A DNA stretch of 64,000 nt from Campylobacter fetus subsp. testudinum 03-427 (GTDB lineage: Bacteria > Campylobacterota > Campylobacteria > Campylobacterales > Campylobacteraceae). Position 1 is the stretch's first letter. Each line of letters opens with the position of its first letter. Below are positions 39,039-49,990 of this stretch, in pieces. The position numbers and the translations under genes were made by a program. The notes below the pieces were generated by a model that had not been told where the DNA came from, searched no databases, and was given only the letters and a program-made list of their open reading frames with translations. The stretch lies in the NCBI GenBank assembly GCA_000495505.1, contig CP006833.1, positions 558,001-622,000 of the forward strand, in the 5' to 3' direction.

Positions 39039-41558
39039 ATGGGTAGAGTAAGCAGCATTAAATTTTTAAAATCCAAAGATGAAGATAGCGTACTTGCTAG
39101 TTGTAAAGACGGAGTTTTAAAATGTAAAAAAGCTCTTAAAAAGCAGTTTATAAAACTAGGTGGTAGAAGTTTTGGTACTTATCAAAGCAAAGAGATAGAT
39201 AAATTTTTTAAATGCGCTTTTGAAGCTACCAAGATCAGTTATTTTGGTGAATTTGCTCCAGATGATGAGCAACTTCCTATATCTGTTATAGCGCTTGGAA
39301 GTTACGCTTTAAGTGAAATGAGCGTTAGAAGCGATATTGATTTTTTTATATCTTATAAAAATGTAGCAGGTTACAACGTAAAAGATATAGTAAAAAGTTA
39401 TATCAAATTTCTTAAAGATATAAATTTAGATATAAATCCGTTATATTATGAAATAGACGAGCTTTTTGATGCGATAAAAGATGACTTAGAGCTTAAAACT
39501 ATGTTTTATCAAGTGCGTTACGTATGCGCATCAAAGCAGCTTTATAAAATGACTAAAGATAAAGTTTTTGAGTTAAAAGAGTACAAAAAATATGATTTTA
39601 TCAAATTTCATTTAGATAAACTTACTCCGTTTGATGAGATTAAACTATTGAGCCAAAAGCCAGATATCAAAAATGGCTATGGAGGATTTTATGACTTTAA
39701 AAGAGTTTTTTGGCTTTTAAATTCTGTTGATGAAAATAGCCCGAAGTCGCACGCGCTTAAATTTATAAGTGAAAAAGAGATGAGTGAGTTAAGCTTAAGT
39801 GTTGATTTTATCAGTTCGCTAAGATCAGCTTTGCAGATAAGCGGTGGAGATGATGAGCTGAAAAATGAGTATCTATCTGAAGTGAGCAGTGTTATGCAGA
39901 CTAAAGAAAAAAAGATGCTCAGCGCTGAAGTTTTGCTTATGGTAAAGACTCTATCGTCTATGCATACGATATATATTTACTCAAGGTATCTTGCTAAAGT
40001 TGTTTTTGGTAGATTTTTTGATAGCGGTTTAAATTTGACTCAAAAAAGAGTGCTGAGACTCGAAAATGGATTTTACAATATAAATGATACCATTTACGTT
40101 CCGATTCATAAAAAACCAAAAGATATTTTAAATTTAATGAGAGATCTTTTGATGCTTCCAGATATTGATTTGAAATTTGATATAGGAGCGATTTTTTATT
40201 TAAAACGTACAATTATCCAAAAAGAGTTAGTGGAAAAATCTTTAAGTGAATTTAAAAAACTATTGCACAGAGATAGAAGTTTTGGTATATTAAAAGCACT
40301 TTTAGATAGTGAGCTTGCGTTTTTGCTTTTAAAACCTATGGAGCATACAAGGCATTTAGCTCAACTTGATGGCTATCATAAACATAGCGTTGATGAGTAT
40401 AGTTTGCTTGCTTTATATCATCTTGAAAATATCAAAGATAACTTTATAAAAAGCCTTCATAGTGATCTTTGCGCAGACGGAAAGATCTTGATGAAGTTAG
40501 TAGTTTTGATGCATGATGCTGGAAAAGGATTAGTAGGTGATCACTCAAATATAGGAGCAAATATATTTAGAGCTTACGCTAGCAAGTTAGAACTACCGCA
40601 AAAAGCTATAAATATGGGCGTAAATTTAATAAAAAACCATACTATTATGAATAATATCGCAAATACAGAAGATATCTACAATCAGCAAGTTATTTTAAAT
40701 TTCATCTCTCACATAGGCGAAAAACAAGCTCTTAAGCTGCTTTACATACTTACTTATTGTATAAGTAACGCTACAAACGACGGATTTTACAACGCGTATA
40801 ACGCAAAGCTTCTTAGAGAGCTCTATGAAATAGCATTAAAAAGTTTTGATAACAGCGATGAGAATTTGCTTGATGAAGCTGCTAGAAGAGTTAAAAAAGA
40901 GAATCTTATAAAAAAACAAAAAGAGTTTTTGGAGTTATCTAAAGATGAGCAAAATATGATTCTTTCCATATCTTCAAATTTGCTTTTTATAAAGTACCTT
41001 CCAAGCGAGATAATACGTATATTTTTGTGGGCTAAAAACTGCTCTAATATATCAGTAGATATAGAAAATAGAGACAACTTCAGTGTTAAAATCATTGCTA
41101 AAAGAGGTTGGAATACAACTATGGTTTTAAATAAATTAGCTCATCTTGATCTTGCGTATATGGAGATTTTCGAGCTTTTTGATAGCAAATTTTTTATAAA
41201 ACTAGAGTATAATAAAAAAGCAGACGATAGTGAAATGAAAAATATGGAAACTCTCATTATAGGCGCTTTATGCGATAAACAAAAAGCACTTACGACAAAG
41301 CCGCTTATTTTGGAAAATGAGGTAAGTTTTGATCTAAATCATTCAAAAATTTATGCTAAAATGAATATAAACGCAAAAGATCAAAGAGGGCTTATGGCGT
41401 ATATTTTAGGTGTATTTGAGAGTTTTGATATAAAGGTGGCAAATGCTAGAATTCAGACTATAAAAAATAGAACTAGAAATCTGTTTTTGATACAAAAAAA
41501 TGAAAATTTAGAAACAAAGTATAGTAGTATTATAAATTTAATAACTACCAAAAATTAA
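39039..41558 (+). CDS. glnD: [protein-PII] uridylyltransferase/UMP-removing enzyme GlnD
   Basis: An 839-residue nitrogen sensor. The nucleotidyltransferase motif ALGSYALSEMSVRSDIDFFISY lies at about residues 86-107, split here as GSYALSEM and SDIDFF. The HD hydrolase domain has KLVVLMHDAGKGLVGDHSN, and a C-terminal ACT domain shows KDQRGLMAYILGVFESF; an upstream ACT-like repeat is degenerate. It should act on Tyr51 of GlnK at 2064. It is followed 10 bp later by glmS. The length is typical. Confidence 0.9.
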   Translation: MGRVSSIKFLKSKDEDSVLASCKDGVLKCKKALKKQFIKLGGRSFGTYQSKEIDKFFKCAFEATKISYFGEFAPDDEQLPISVIALGSYALSEMSVRSDIDFFISYKNVAGYNVKDIVKSYIKFLKDINLDINPLYYEIDELFDAIKDDLELKTMFYQVRYVCASKQLYKMTKDKVFELKEYKKYDFIKFHLDKLTPFDEIKLLSQKPDIKNGYGGFYDFKRVFWLLNSVDENSPKSHALKFISEKEMSELSLSVDFISSLRSALQISGGDDELKNEYLSEVSSVMQTKEKKMLSAEVLLMVKTLSSMHTIYIYSRYLAKVVFGRFFDSGLNLTQKRVLRLENGFYNINDTIYVPIHKKPKDILNLMRDLLMLPDIDLKFDIGAIFYLKRTIIQKELVEKSLSEFKKLLHRDRSFGILKALLDSELAFLLLKPMEHTRHLAQLDGYHKHSVDEYSLLALYHLENIKDNFIKSLHSDLCADGKILMKLVVLMHDAGKGLVGDHSNIGANIFRAYASKLELPQKAINMGVNLIKNHTIMNNIANTEDIYNQQVILNFISHIGEKQALKLLYILTYCISNATNDGFYNAYNAKLLRELYEIALKSFDNSDENLLDEAARRVKKENLIKKQKEFLELSKDEQNMILSISSNLLFIKYLPSEIIRIFLWAKNCSNISVDIENRDNFSVKIIAKRGWNTTMVLNKLAHLDLAYMEIFELFDSKFFIKLEYNKKADDSEMKNMETLIIGALCDKQKALTTKPLILENEVSFDLNHSKIYAKMNINAKDQRGLMAYILGVFESFDIKVANARIQTIKNRTRNLFLIQKNENLETKYSSIINLITTKN

Positions 41559-41568
41559 AAGGAAATTT

Positions 41569-43386
41569 ATGTGCGGAATAGTAGGCTACATAGGCAACAA
41601 AGAAAAAAAATCGATAATAATAAGTGGATTAAAAGAGCTAGAGTACAGAGGTTATGATAGTGCCGGAATGGCTATAATGAGTGGCAATTGCTGTAATGAT
41701 ATAAACTACTTTAAATCTGTTGGAAAACTAGAAAATTTAGCAAATAAAATGGAAAGCTTTACAAGCGAAGGGCTAGGTGTAGCCATAGGTCACACAAGGT
41801 GGGCTACTCACGGCAAGCCTACTGAGATAAACGCTCATCCACATCTTGGCGAGTATAGTTTTGTCATACACAACGGTATAATTGAAAATTATAAAGAGCT
41901 AAAAGATGAGCTAGAAGCTTTAGGTATCAAATTTGTAAGTCAAACCGATACTGAAGTCATCGTTCATCTTTTTGAATACTATAATAAAACTGCGAAAACT
42001 CCATTTGATGCGTATAAAAAAACTATTTCAAGACTAAGGGGAGCTTACGCAACTTTGCTCATCACAAAAGCTGCTTACGGCGAGGTATTTTTTGCTAAAA
42101 ATGCAGCGCCTCTCATCATAGCTAAAGACGCAGACGAGATATACTTTTCAAGCTCTGACGCACCTCTTGTAGGTCTTGCAAAAGACGCTATGTATCTTGA
42201 GGACGGTAGTTTTGGTGTAGCAAAACTAGGTGAGATAAAACTTTTTGATAAAGAAGCAAACGAGCTAAACTTGAGCTTTGCTCCGCTTCCAAAAGATAAA
42301 GGTTATGCTAGAAAAGATGGTTTTAGATTTTTTATGGAAAAAGAAATTTATGAGCAAAGCCAAGTTATCACAGAATGTTTAATGGGTAGGATAAAAGATG
42401 ATGATATAAACTTAGATATAAAAGAAGATCTATTTGAGGGCATAGACGAGATACTTCTTTGTGCTTGTGGAACTAGCTATCACGCCGCGCTTAGCGCTAG
42501 TTATCTATTTGAGAGAATTTCAAAGATAAGGGCTAAAGTAGAGATCGCAAGTGAGTTTAGATATAAAGATCCGCTTTTAAGTAAGAAGTCGCTTTTTATC
42601 GTTATATCTCAAAGCGGAGAGACTGCAGATACGCTTGAGGCGCTTAAAATAGCTAAAAATGCGGGGCTTAAAACTATGGCGATTTGCAATGTAGATAACT
42701 CAAGTATAGTCAGACTTGCTGGTGATGTTGTCTTAACTAGAGCAGGTATAGAAAAAGGCGTAGCTAGTACAAAAGCATTTGCTACTCAAGTAGTTTGCCT
42801 ATGGCTTTTGGCTTTAAAACTTGCAAAATACAGAAAAGCTATAGATACAAAAACATTAGAAGCTGAGATAAAAGCGCTTAGAAATATCCCTAGTATCGTG
42901 CATTTTGATACAAGCTTGCAAGAGAGAATTCACCGTTTAGCTAAGCATTATTTGCACGGTCACGGATTTTTCTTTATCGGTAGAGATATATTTTATCCGC
43001 TTGCTCTTGAGGGCGCTTTGAAACTAAAAGAGATAAGCTATCTACACGCAGAAGGTTATCCAGCTGGTGAGATGAAGCACGGTCCTATCGCTCTAGCAGA
43101 CACGGGGCTTTATACTATAGCTTTACTACCAAAAACTCTGCTTTATGAAAAGACGAAGTCAAATGTCGAAGAGTTGGCTGCTAGAGACGCATTTATAACA
43201 GCTATCAGTCCGTTACCATTTGAACTTAGCGATGATTTTATCCAGACAAATTTGTATGAGCATCCTATGAGCGAATTTTTTGAGATGATGATAGTTTTAC
43301 AGCTTTTTGCTTTAGAAATTTCAGTACGTTTAGGAAATGACGTAGATATGCCAAGAAACCTTGCAAAGAGCGTTACTGTTGAGTAG
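41569..43386 (+). CDS. glmS: glutamine-fructose-6-phosphate aminotransferase GlmS
   Basis: A 605-residue enzyme that makes glucosamine-6-phosphate from fructose-6-phosphate and glutamine for the cell wall and LOS. The catalytic Cys2 follows the initiator in MCGIVGYIG; GYDSAGMA, HTRWATHG and NGIIENY define the glutaminase domain. Two SIS domains follow (ISQSGETADT and GRDIFYPLALEGALKLKE). AAAAGGAAA precedes the ATG. I see no glmS ribozyme upstream. It is probably co-transcribed with glnD. Confidence 0.97.
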   Translation: MCGIVGYIGNKEKKSIIISGLKELEYRGYDSAGMAIMSGNCCNDINYFKSVGKLENLANKMESFTSEGLGVAIGHTRWATHGKPTEINAHPHLGEYSFVIHNGIIENYKELKDELEALGIKFVSQTDTEVIVHLFEYYNKTAKTPFDAYKKTISRLRGAYATLLITKAAYGEVFFAKNAAPLIIAKDADEIYFSSSDAPLVGLAKDAMYLEDGSFGVAKLGEIKLFDKEANELNLSFAPLPKDKGYARKDGFRFFMEKEIYEQSQVITECLMGRIKDDDINLDIKEDLFEGIDEILLCACGTSYHAALSASYLFERISKIRAKVEIASEFRYKDPLLSKKSLFIVISQSGETADTLEALKIAKNAGLKTMAICNVDNSSIVRLAGDVVLTRAGIEKGVASTKAFATQVVCLWLLALKLAKYRKAIDTKTLEAEIKALRNIPSIVHFDTSLQERIHRLAKHYLHGHGFFFIGRDIFYPLALEGALKLKEISYLHAEGYPAGEMKHGPIALADTGLYTIALLPKTLLYEKTKSNVEELAARDAFITAISPLPFELSDDFIQTNLYEHPMSEFFEMMIVLQLFALEISVRLGNDVDMPRNLAKSVTVE

Positions 43387-43393
43387 TTATTTC

Positions 43394-43413
43394 ATCTTTT
43401 AAATTTAAAAGAT
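43394..43413 (+). terminator. AT palindrome after glmS
   Basis: A perfect 20-bp AT-rich palindrome starts eight bases after the glmS stop (ATCTTTTAAA and TTTAAAAGAT). There is little GC, so its strength as a terminator is doubtful. Confidence 0.3.
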
Positions 43414-43456
43414 AAATTAAATTAAATTAATTTATAAGTTAGTTTTTAAATTTAAC

Positions 43457-43484
43457 TTGATATTAAACTTTAAATCATTATAAT
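43457..43484 (+). promoter_or_regulatory. promoter of fdhT-fdhU-like genes
   Basis: TTGATA (43457-43462), a 16-bp spacer and TATAAT (43479-43484). The start would be near 43491, giving a leader of about 46 bases before the ATG at 43537. Confidence 0.65.
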
Positions 43485-43536
43485 TTTGCCTTTTAAAGGT
43501 GTCAGTTTGGCACGTTACAAATTTAAAAGGCTTATA

Positions 43537-44754
43537 ATGCTTAATCTTCTTAACTCTTTTAAACAAAAATATATCGTAAATTTTTGGGATGTTGGCAAGG
43601 CTATGATAGCGCTTGCTATTTTAAGTGCTGTTTATTTCGGAATTTTTGGTGGCGTTTGGGCGGTCACTGGTGAGATGACGCGCTGGGGAGGCGAGTTTTT
43701 AGAACTTTTTGGTATGGATTTATCGAGCTATTCATACTATAAAATGCAAAATTTAAATGGCACTCCGCTCACTCGTTTTGAGGGCATTATGCTTATCGGA
43801 ATGTTTTTGGGCGCTTCGATCGCTGCTTTTATGGCAAATAAAGTTAAATTTAGACTTCCAGTAAGTGGTATTCGTGTATTCCAAGCTATAGTTGGCGGGA
43901 TACTTTCTGGATTTGGTGCAAGACTTGCATTTGGTTGTAATTTAGCTAATTTTTTCACCGGACTTCCGTATTTTTCGCTTCATACGTGGCTGTTTGCTCT
44001 GTTTATGGTGATAGGAATTTATTGCGCTGTGCAAGTAGGTAAGCTCAAAGTTTTCCGTCCAAAAGTCGTGCTGGAGAGATGCGGGATAAATGGTAAAGGC
44101 ATAGAACACGATAAGGGTAGGGCAAATAGACATTTTGCTTATGGCGCTATTATACTTGTTTTTTCTATCATTTGGTTGATTTATCTTTTTATGAACGTAC
44201 CAAGCTTTGATCTTAAAGTAAAAGCAAGTATTTTACCGCTTGCTTTGATATTTGGTGTTGCTTTTGGTTTTATCATCTCAAAAGGACAGGTCTGCTTTAC
44301 ATCTTGTTTTAGAGATCTGTTTTTGTTCGGTCGTGATACGGCTGCAAAAGGCGCATTTTTTGGTATGATAATAGCGACTTTGATCGTTTTTGTGTTTATG
44401 CTAAATGGTTATCACGCTAAAGTAGTAAGCTTTAGTCCGGCGGTGGCTGCGGGAGCATTTTTGTTTGGTTTTGGTATCGTTTTTGCAGGAGGTTGTGAGT
44501 GCGGCTGGACATACAGAGCTACTGAGGGGCAAATGCATTTTTTGATAGTAGGTATAGCAAACTTTGTGGGAACTGCTATCTTAGCGCTTAATTACGATCA
44601 TTTTCCAGACTGGTTTAAAGACGGTCCAAAGATAAATTTACTTGATGCTTTGGGCTCTCTTGGCGGTTTGACTTTAAACTTAAGTCTATTTGTGGCAGCA
44701 CTTTTACTTGTCATATTTTATAAAAGACGCTTTTTTGCAAAAGGAAAATACTAA
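43537..44754 (+). CDS. fdhT: YedE/YeeE-family transporter, FdhT-like
   Basis: A 405-residue membrane protein of the YeeE/YedE (DUF395) family with about ten helices. Family cysteines are in ARLAFGCNLANFF, KGQVCFTSCFRDLF and FAGGCECGWTYRATEG. Such proteins move sulfur or selenium species. With the TusA-like gene directly after it, the pair matches C. jejuni FdhT/FdhU, accessory factors for selenium-dependent formate dehydrogenase. I chose ATG 43537 (AAAAGG seven bases upstream); the frame extends upstream to 43486 without an RBS. Confidence 0.82.
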   Translation: MLNLLNSFKQKYIVNFWDVGKAMIALAILSAVYFGIFGGVWAVTGEMTRWGGEFLELFGMDLSSYSYYKMQNLNGTPLTRFEGIMLIGMFLGASIAAFMANKVKFRLPVSGIRVFQAIVGGILSGFGARLAFGCNLANFFTGLPYFSLHTWLFALFMVIGIYCAVQVGKLKVFRPKVVLERCGINGKGIEHDKGRANRHFAYGAIILVFSIIWLIYLFMNVPSFDLKVKASILPLALIFGVAFGFIISKGQVCFTSCFRDLFLFGRDTAAKGAFFGMIIATLIVFVFMLNGYHAKVVSFSPAVAAGAFLFGFGIVFAGGCECGWTYRATEGQMHFLIVGIANFVGTAILALNYDHFPDWFKDGPKINLLDALGSLGGLTLNLSLFVAALLLVIFYKRRFFAKGKY

Positions 44755-44990
44755 TGAAAAATTATGAGATAACTTATACTCTTGATATACAAGGTGAAGC
44801 TTGTCCGATGCCTGCAGTTGCGACGCTTGAAGTGTTGCCAACTATGAAAAGTGGTGAGGTTTTAGAAGTGCTTTGTGACTGCCCGCAGGCGATAAACTCT
44901 ATCCCTGTTGATGCAAGAAACCGCGGTTTTGAAGTTTTATCAATAGAGCAAGACGGTCCGACTCTTAGATTTATCATAAGAAAACCATAG
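44754..44990 (+). CDS. fdhU: TusA/YedF-family protein, FdhU-like
   Basis: A 78-residue TusA-fold protein with DIQGEACPMPAVATLEVL, where the CPxP Cys is the sulfur/selenium carrier residue. The start codon overlaps the upstream stop by one base, so the two are coupled. It probably accepts selenium or sulfur delivered by the YedE-like partner. Confidence 0.85.
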   Translation: MKNYEITYTLDIQGEACPMPAVATLEVLPTMKSGEVLEVLCDCPQAINSIPVDARNRGFEVLSIEQDGPTLRFIIRKP

Positions 44991-45006
44991 ATCTATATTA
45001 ACAAAT

Positions 45007-45034
45007 TTGGGTTATTTTTTAGCCCAAGTTTTTT
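45007..45034 (+). terminator. intrinsic terminator after fdhU
   Basis: TTGGGTTA and TAGCCCAA pair (8 bp, one G-U) around a TTTTT loop, followed by a six-T run. It lies 17 bases after the stop and is the clearest rho-independent terminator in the window. Confidence 0.8.
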
Positions 45035-45163
45035 AAATTTATAAGTGTGGTTTTTTTTGTTTTTAATTTGCTATTTACATAAACATAACTCTACTTTATT
45101 TTTGATAGTTCTGTTGCTCTATGCTGGATAAATTTGCTATTTTTGCGTATTTATAATCTAAAT

Positions 45164-45925
45164 TTAGTCTATTGCTCTCATTATATCAAGCCTTTTTAGA
45201 TAAGGTTCTATCTCTTTTACGTCTAAATTTTTCGTTGAAGATATGTAGCTTATAGAGTTTTTATCTCCAAATTCGCTAATTCCTCCTAGTCTGCGTATCA
45301 TTTGATTTATCGTACCATTTACACCGTCTATTATGCCGGTTTTATCTGGTAAAATAGCTCTAAAACTATCTTTAAAATAGTTAAAATGAGTACAGCCAAG
45401 TACTAGTAAATCGATGTTTGATAAATCAAATTTAGATATTTCATCTTTTAAGTATTTTAAAACTGCTTCACTGTCAAACTCCATATTTTGCGCAAATTCT
45501 ACGAGTTTTGGTAAGGCTAAAAGATGTGTTTTGCTTTGCAAATTTACTTTATGGATCAAGTCTGATAGTTTATTTCCATTTATAGTAGCGGGCGTAGCGA
45601 CTACAAGTATGTCACCACCGGTGTTTGCTCCTAGTTTTACAGCAGGTTCCATTCCTATTATAGGTACTGAAAAACTACTTCTAAGCTCAGTTATAGCAGC
45701 ACTTGTCGCTGTATTGCAAGCTATGACTATCATATCTGTTTTTTTATTTACTAAAAATTTTACGCATTCTTTTGTTAGATAAACTATCTCATCTTTACTT
45801 TTTGTGCCATATGGCGCATTTTTGTTGTCAGCAAAATATATAAACTCCACTCCGCTAAAGCGCTTCAAAGCTTCATTTAAAAGGCTAAGACCGCCAAAGC
45901 CCGAGTCAAAAATCGCTATTTTCAT
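45164..45925 (-). CDS. murI: glutamate racemase MurI
   Basis: A 253-residue enzyme making D-glutamate for peptidoglycan. [15 protein letters not shown] is the N-terminal motif, [11 protein letters not shown] carries the first catalytic Cys and [12 protein letters not shown] the second. It lies 12 bases downstream of the ubiD-family gene on the same strand. There is no obvious regulation. Confidence 0.95.
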   Translation of the reverse strand: MKIAIFDSGFGGLSLLNEALKRFSGVEFIYFADNKNAPYGTKSKDEIVYLTKECVKFLVNKKTDMIVIACNTATSAAITELRSSFSVPIIGMEPAVKLGANTGGDILVVATPATINGNKLSDLIHKVNLQSKTHLLALPKLVEFAQNMEFDSEAVLKYLKDEISKFDLSNIDLLVLGCTHFNYFKDSFRAILPDKTGIIDGVNGTINQMIRRLGGISEFGDKNSISYISSTKNLDVKEIEPYLKRLDIMRAID

Positions 45926-45937
45926 TTTTCAAATTCT

Positions 45938-47740
45938 CTACCCAAATATCTCAAATTTTTCAAATAATTCTTCGTCGCGTTCCAAAACGCCTTTTTTGAT
46001 AAGATTTTCTATGACTTCTCTTGAACAGTTTGTCTCTTTTGGCCATCCGCGAGTGTAGCCATCAAGCTCAAATTTACTAGTAGCGTCTATGCAAACAAGC
46101 TCGTTTCGTACGAAAATATCGCGCTTTGCATCGATATTGTTTGTTATCCTCCAAACAAGCATGTATAGATTTTCAAGTCTTGAGCTAACATCTACAAAAA
46201 TCAGTATTTTAAAGTGCTCATCAAAAGGTTTAAGCTCATCAAATACCTGTTTTACGAGTCTATCTTTGTTAAATTTAACAAAACAAATAGGATTTTTCGT
46301 ATCTAAAAAATACTGTTTTAGCTCTAAGATATTTTGATTTACGCTTTTAAATTTAGGTAGCAGCTCATCATCACTTATCAAATTCGGTGCGCTTGATGAG
46401 TTATCAACACTTGCGTCGATCCCTAGTTTGCCGCCAAAACAAGCATTTGGACTAGCATGGTCAAGCTGGTCGCAAACGCCACTAGTTATCAACATACTTT
46501 GTGGAGAAAAACGGTTTAAAATATATTTCGTAAGATTTTCGTAGTCATCAAGACGCGGCGCGTTTGAAGGTACAAAAATGGCGTGTTTTACAAAACTCAT
46601 CTGTCCAACTCCCCAAAATGCGTGCATAAGCTGCGTAGCGTGAGCAGGATAAAGCGCGTTAAATTTAGCTAAAATCAGATTATGAAATACCCCATTTTCA
46701 GGCATTTTATAATCAACCAGCTCAGGAGCAGTAGTTTTTAAAAGCGGTAAAAATATCCGCTCAGTCGCATATCCCATAAATTTATCTTCAAGCGGTGGTT
46801 TTCCAACGACTGTTGCGTGGAAAATAGGATTTTTCTTATGAGTTATTTTTGTAACTTCCATAACTGGAAACGGTTCTACTGGCGTGTAAAATCCAGTATG
46901 GTCGCCGAATTTTCCTTCATCTTTTAGTCTATTTGTATCTACAAATCCCTCTATGACGTAGTCTGCGTCATACGGGATAAAAATGTCGTTCGTGAGAGAT
47001 TTAACTAGTTTTGCTGGAGTTTTTCTGATAAACCCATAAAGCATCAGCTCAAAAATATTTTTTGGAAGTGGGGCTTGACCACACCAGATGTAGAGTGGAT
47101 CACCCCCGATCGCTACACTTACTGGCATTTTAATACCTGCTTTTTTGTATTCATGAAAGAAATGAGCAGCGTCTTTGTGAATTTGCCAGTGCATTCCAAG
47201 CTCGTTTTTGCTATGGACTTGCAGGCGGTACATACCTAAATTTTGCGTATTTGAGTTTAGATCTTTTGTATAAACTTGACCCATCGTGATAAACGCTCCG
47301 CCGTCTTCTTCCCAAGTTTTGAGTATCGGCAGATCATACAAATTTGGCTCTTTAAATTCACACTCTTGAGAGGCGCCTTTAGTTTTTAAATGTTTTGGAA
47401 ATACCGATTTTAGGCTTAAAAGATATGTAAAAAAATCTATTTTTTCTTTAAGAGTAGAAGGTTTTGTCGGTTTTAGTAGTTTTTCTATCTCGTTTGCTAT
47501 TTCATTGCTATCTTTTTTTAGTATTAAATTTAAAGCTTTAAAACTTCCAAAAGTATTTGTTAAAACAGGGTCAAATTTTTTCCCGTTTTTATCGGTAGGA
47601 TTTCTGAATAGCAGGGCTTTTGAATCGTCTTTTTTAACTTCTATGTAACTTAGATGGGCTATCTCAAGATCTATATCACAAGGTTTGTCTATTATTTTTA
47701 AAAGACCGTTTTTATCTAATAAATCAATGTATTTTTGCAT
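45938..47740 (-). CDS. UbiD-family decarboxylase (candidate MqnL)
   Basis: A 600-residue prenylated-FMN-dependent decarboxylase. Conserved UbiD segments are visible, including MYRLQVHSKNELGMHWQIHKDA (split here at YRLQVHSKNELGMHWQ), EGFVDTNRLKDEGKFGDHTGFY and the C-terminal KLGIDAS. Epsilonproteobacteria make menaquinone by the futalosine route, where a UbiD homologue (MqnL) decarboxylates the naphthoate intermediate, and mqnE is in this window. MqnL is therefore more likely than ubiquinone UbiD. The partner flavin prenyltransferase is not seen here. Confidence 0.82.
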   Translation of the reverse strand: MQKYIDLLDKNGLLKIIDKPCDIDLEIAHLSYIEVKKDDSKALLFRNPTDKNGKKFDPVLTNTFGSFKALNLILKKDSNEIANEIEKLLKPTKPSTLKEKIDFFTYLLSLKSVFPKHLKTKGASQECEFKEPNLYDLPILKTWEEDGGAFITMGQVYTKDLNSNTQNLGMYRLQVHSKNELGMHWQIHKDAAHFFHEYKKAGIKMPVSVAIGGDPLYIWCGQAPLPKNIFELMLYGFIRKTPAKLVKSLTNDIFIPYDADYVIEGFVDTNRLKDEGKFGDHTGFYTPVEPFPVMEVTKITHKKNPIFHATVVGKPPLEDKFMGYATERIFLPLLKTTAPELVDYKMPENGVFHNLILAKFNALYPAHATQLMHAFWGVGQMSFVKHAIFVPSNAPRLDDYENLTKYILNRFSPQSMLITSGVCDQLDHASPNACFGGKLGIDASVDNSSSAPNLISDDELLPKFKSVNQNILELKQYFLDTKNPICFVKFNKDRLVKQVFDELKPFDEHFKILIFVDVSSRLENLYMLVWRITNNIDAKRDIFVRNELVCIDATSKFELDGYTRGWPKETNCSREVIENLIKKGVLERDEELFEKFEIFG

Positions 47741-47819
47741 ATATCCTCACCTCAAATTTTAAATTATATTAGCAAAAAATAGATTTGTATTAGTTTAAAA
47801 ACGATCTTTTTCATCTGTG

Positions 47820-47861
47820 TTATTTGGTCTTGATACCAATCCATTTATTAAAGTCTTTCAT
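47820..47861 (-). CDS. candidate 13-residue leader peptide
   Basis: An ORF of 13 codons, MKDFNKWIGIKTK, with a strong RBS: AAAAGGAG lies six bases before the ATG. It ends 80 bases upstream of the UbiD-family start on the same strand. Either a translated leader that affects the downstream gene or a small protein would fit; coding is not proven by so short a frame. Confidence 0.35.
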   Translation of the reverse strand: MKDFNKWIGIKTK

Positions 47862-47968
47862 TTCAAACTCCTTTTATACTTGATATTTTTCTATTTTACT
47901 TTAACTATACTTATAGTATTCTTAATAATGAAATCTATTATCAATAATATTTTATATAATTAACTTTA

Positions 47969-47977
47969 CCCCCCCCC
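47969..47977 (+). repeat. poly-C tract (C9)
   Basis: Nine consecutive C, rare in this AT-rich sequence, about 53 bases upstream of the rRNA -10. Such G/C runs are slippage-prone in Campylobacter and often phase-variable. Confidence 0.9.
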
Positions 47978-48029
47978 ATTTCTCTCAAATTTCCTTATCA
48001 TTTTAAGCCTCCTTTAAGCACTACTCTTG

Positions 48030-48035
48030 TATAAT
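48030..48035 (+). promoter_or_regulatory. -10 of rRNA operon promoter
   Basis: TATAAT (preceded by CTTG) about 275 bases upstream of the 16S gene, with a start near 48042. T-rich and A-rich blocks upstream replace a clear -35. It is the best rrn promoter candidate but not the only AT-rich hexamer: a second TATAAT lies at 47955-47960. Confidence 0.5.
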
Positions 48036-48307
48036 TCCAACTCACGAAACGGGAAAGACCTTTTAACTCTTTGTTAGAAATCATTTTTTTTATTTTCGAT
48101 GTTTTTTAAATTTATAAATGTTAAACTATTTTTTAAAGTCAATCTTTGAAATCTAAACAAGTGATCGATTGAGCCAGAACTACTTTTAAAGTTAGTTCTT
48201 TGAGTATAAAAGTAATTATATTATCTTTATACTTATTAATATATAAAAACATTAAAAAGTTTTTTAGATTAAAAACTTCATAATACGAATAATTATTTAT
48301 TCAACAT

Positions 48308-49822
<1,515 letters not shown>

Positions 49823-49914
49823 CTAGAGTACAATACTAGTACGTCTCACAACTACTAGTAAAAGAAAGATACGATAGCTCAATCACACTTGTTTAGGTTT
49901 GAGAGATTGACAAT

Positions 49915-49990
49915 GGGGAATTAGCTCAGCTGGGAGAGCGCCTGCTTTGCACGCAGGAGGTCAGCGGTTCGATCCCGCTATTCTCCACCA
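49915..49990 (+). tRNA. tRNA-Ala (TGC)
   Basis: A full cloverleaf with GGGGAAT/ATTCTCC acceptor arms, CTTTGCACG anticodon loop (TGC) and encoded CCA. It lies in the 16S-23S spacer; no tRNA-Ile follows in the same spacer. Confidence 0.97.

Larger units (their letters stand above)
47741..48307. other. ubiD-rrn intergenic region
   Basis: This 567-bp gap holds a 13-codon candidate leader ORF on the minus strand (47820-47861), a 14-bp palindrome ACTATA-CT-TATAGT (47904-47917), a C9 tract (47969-47977) and the rRNA promoter with TATAAT at 48030. The transcribed 16S leader follows and is AT-rich. I see no other gene. Confidence 0.6.

Noticed and set aside
41559-41568. glmS ribozyme upstream of glmS
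   Set aside because: Only 10 bp separate glnD and glmS, too short for the ribozyme, and none of its core is seen in the glnD end.
45035-45163. Possible small gene or regulatory RNA between fdhU and murI
   Set aside because: Only T-rich sequence, no frame with an RBS, no convincing structure after the fdhU terminator.
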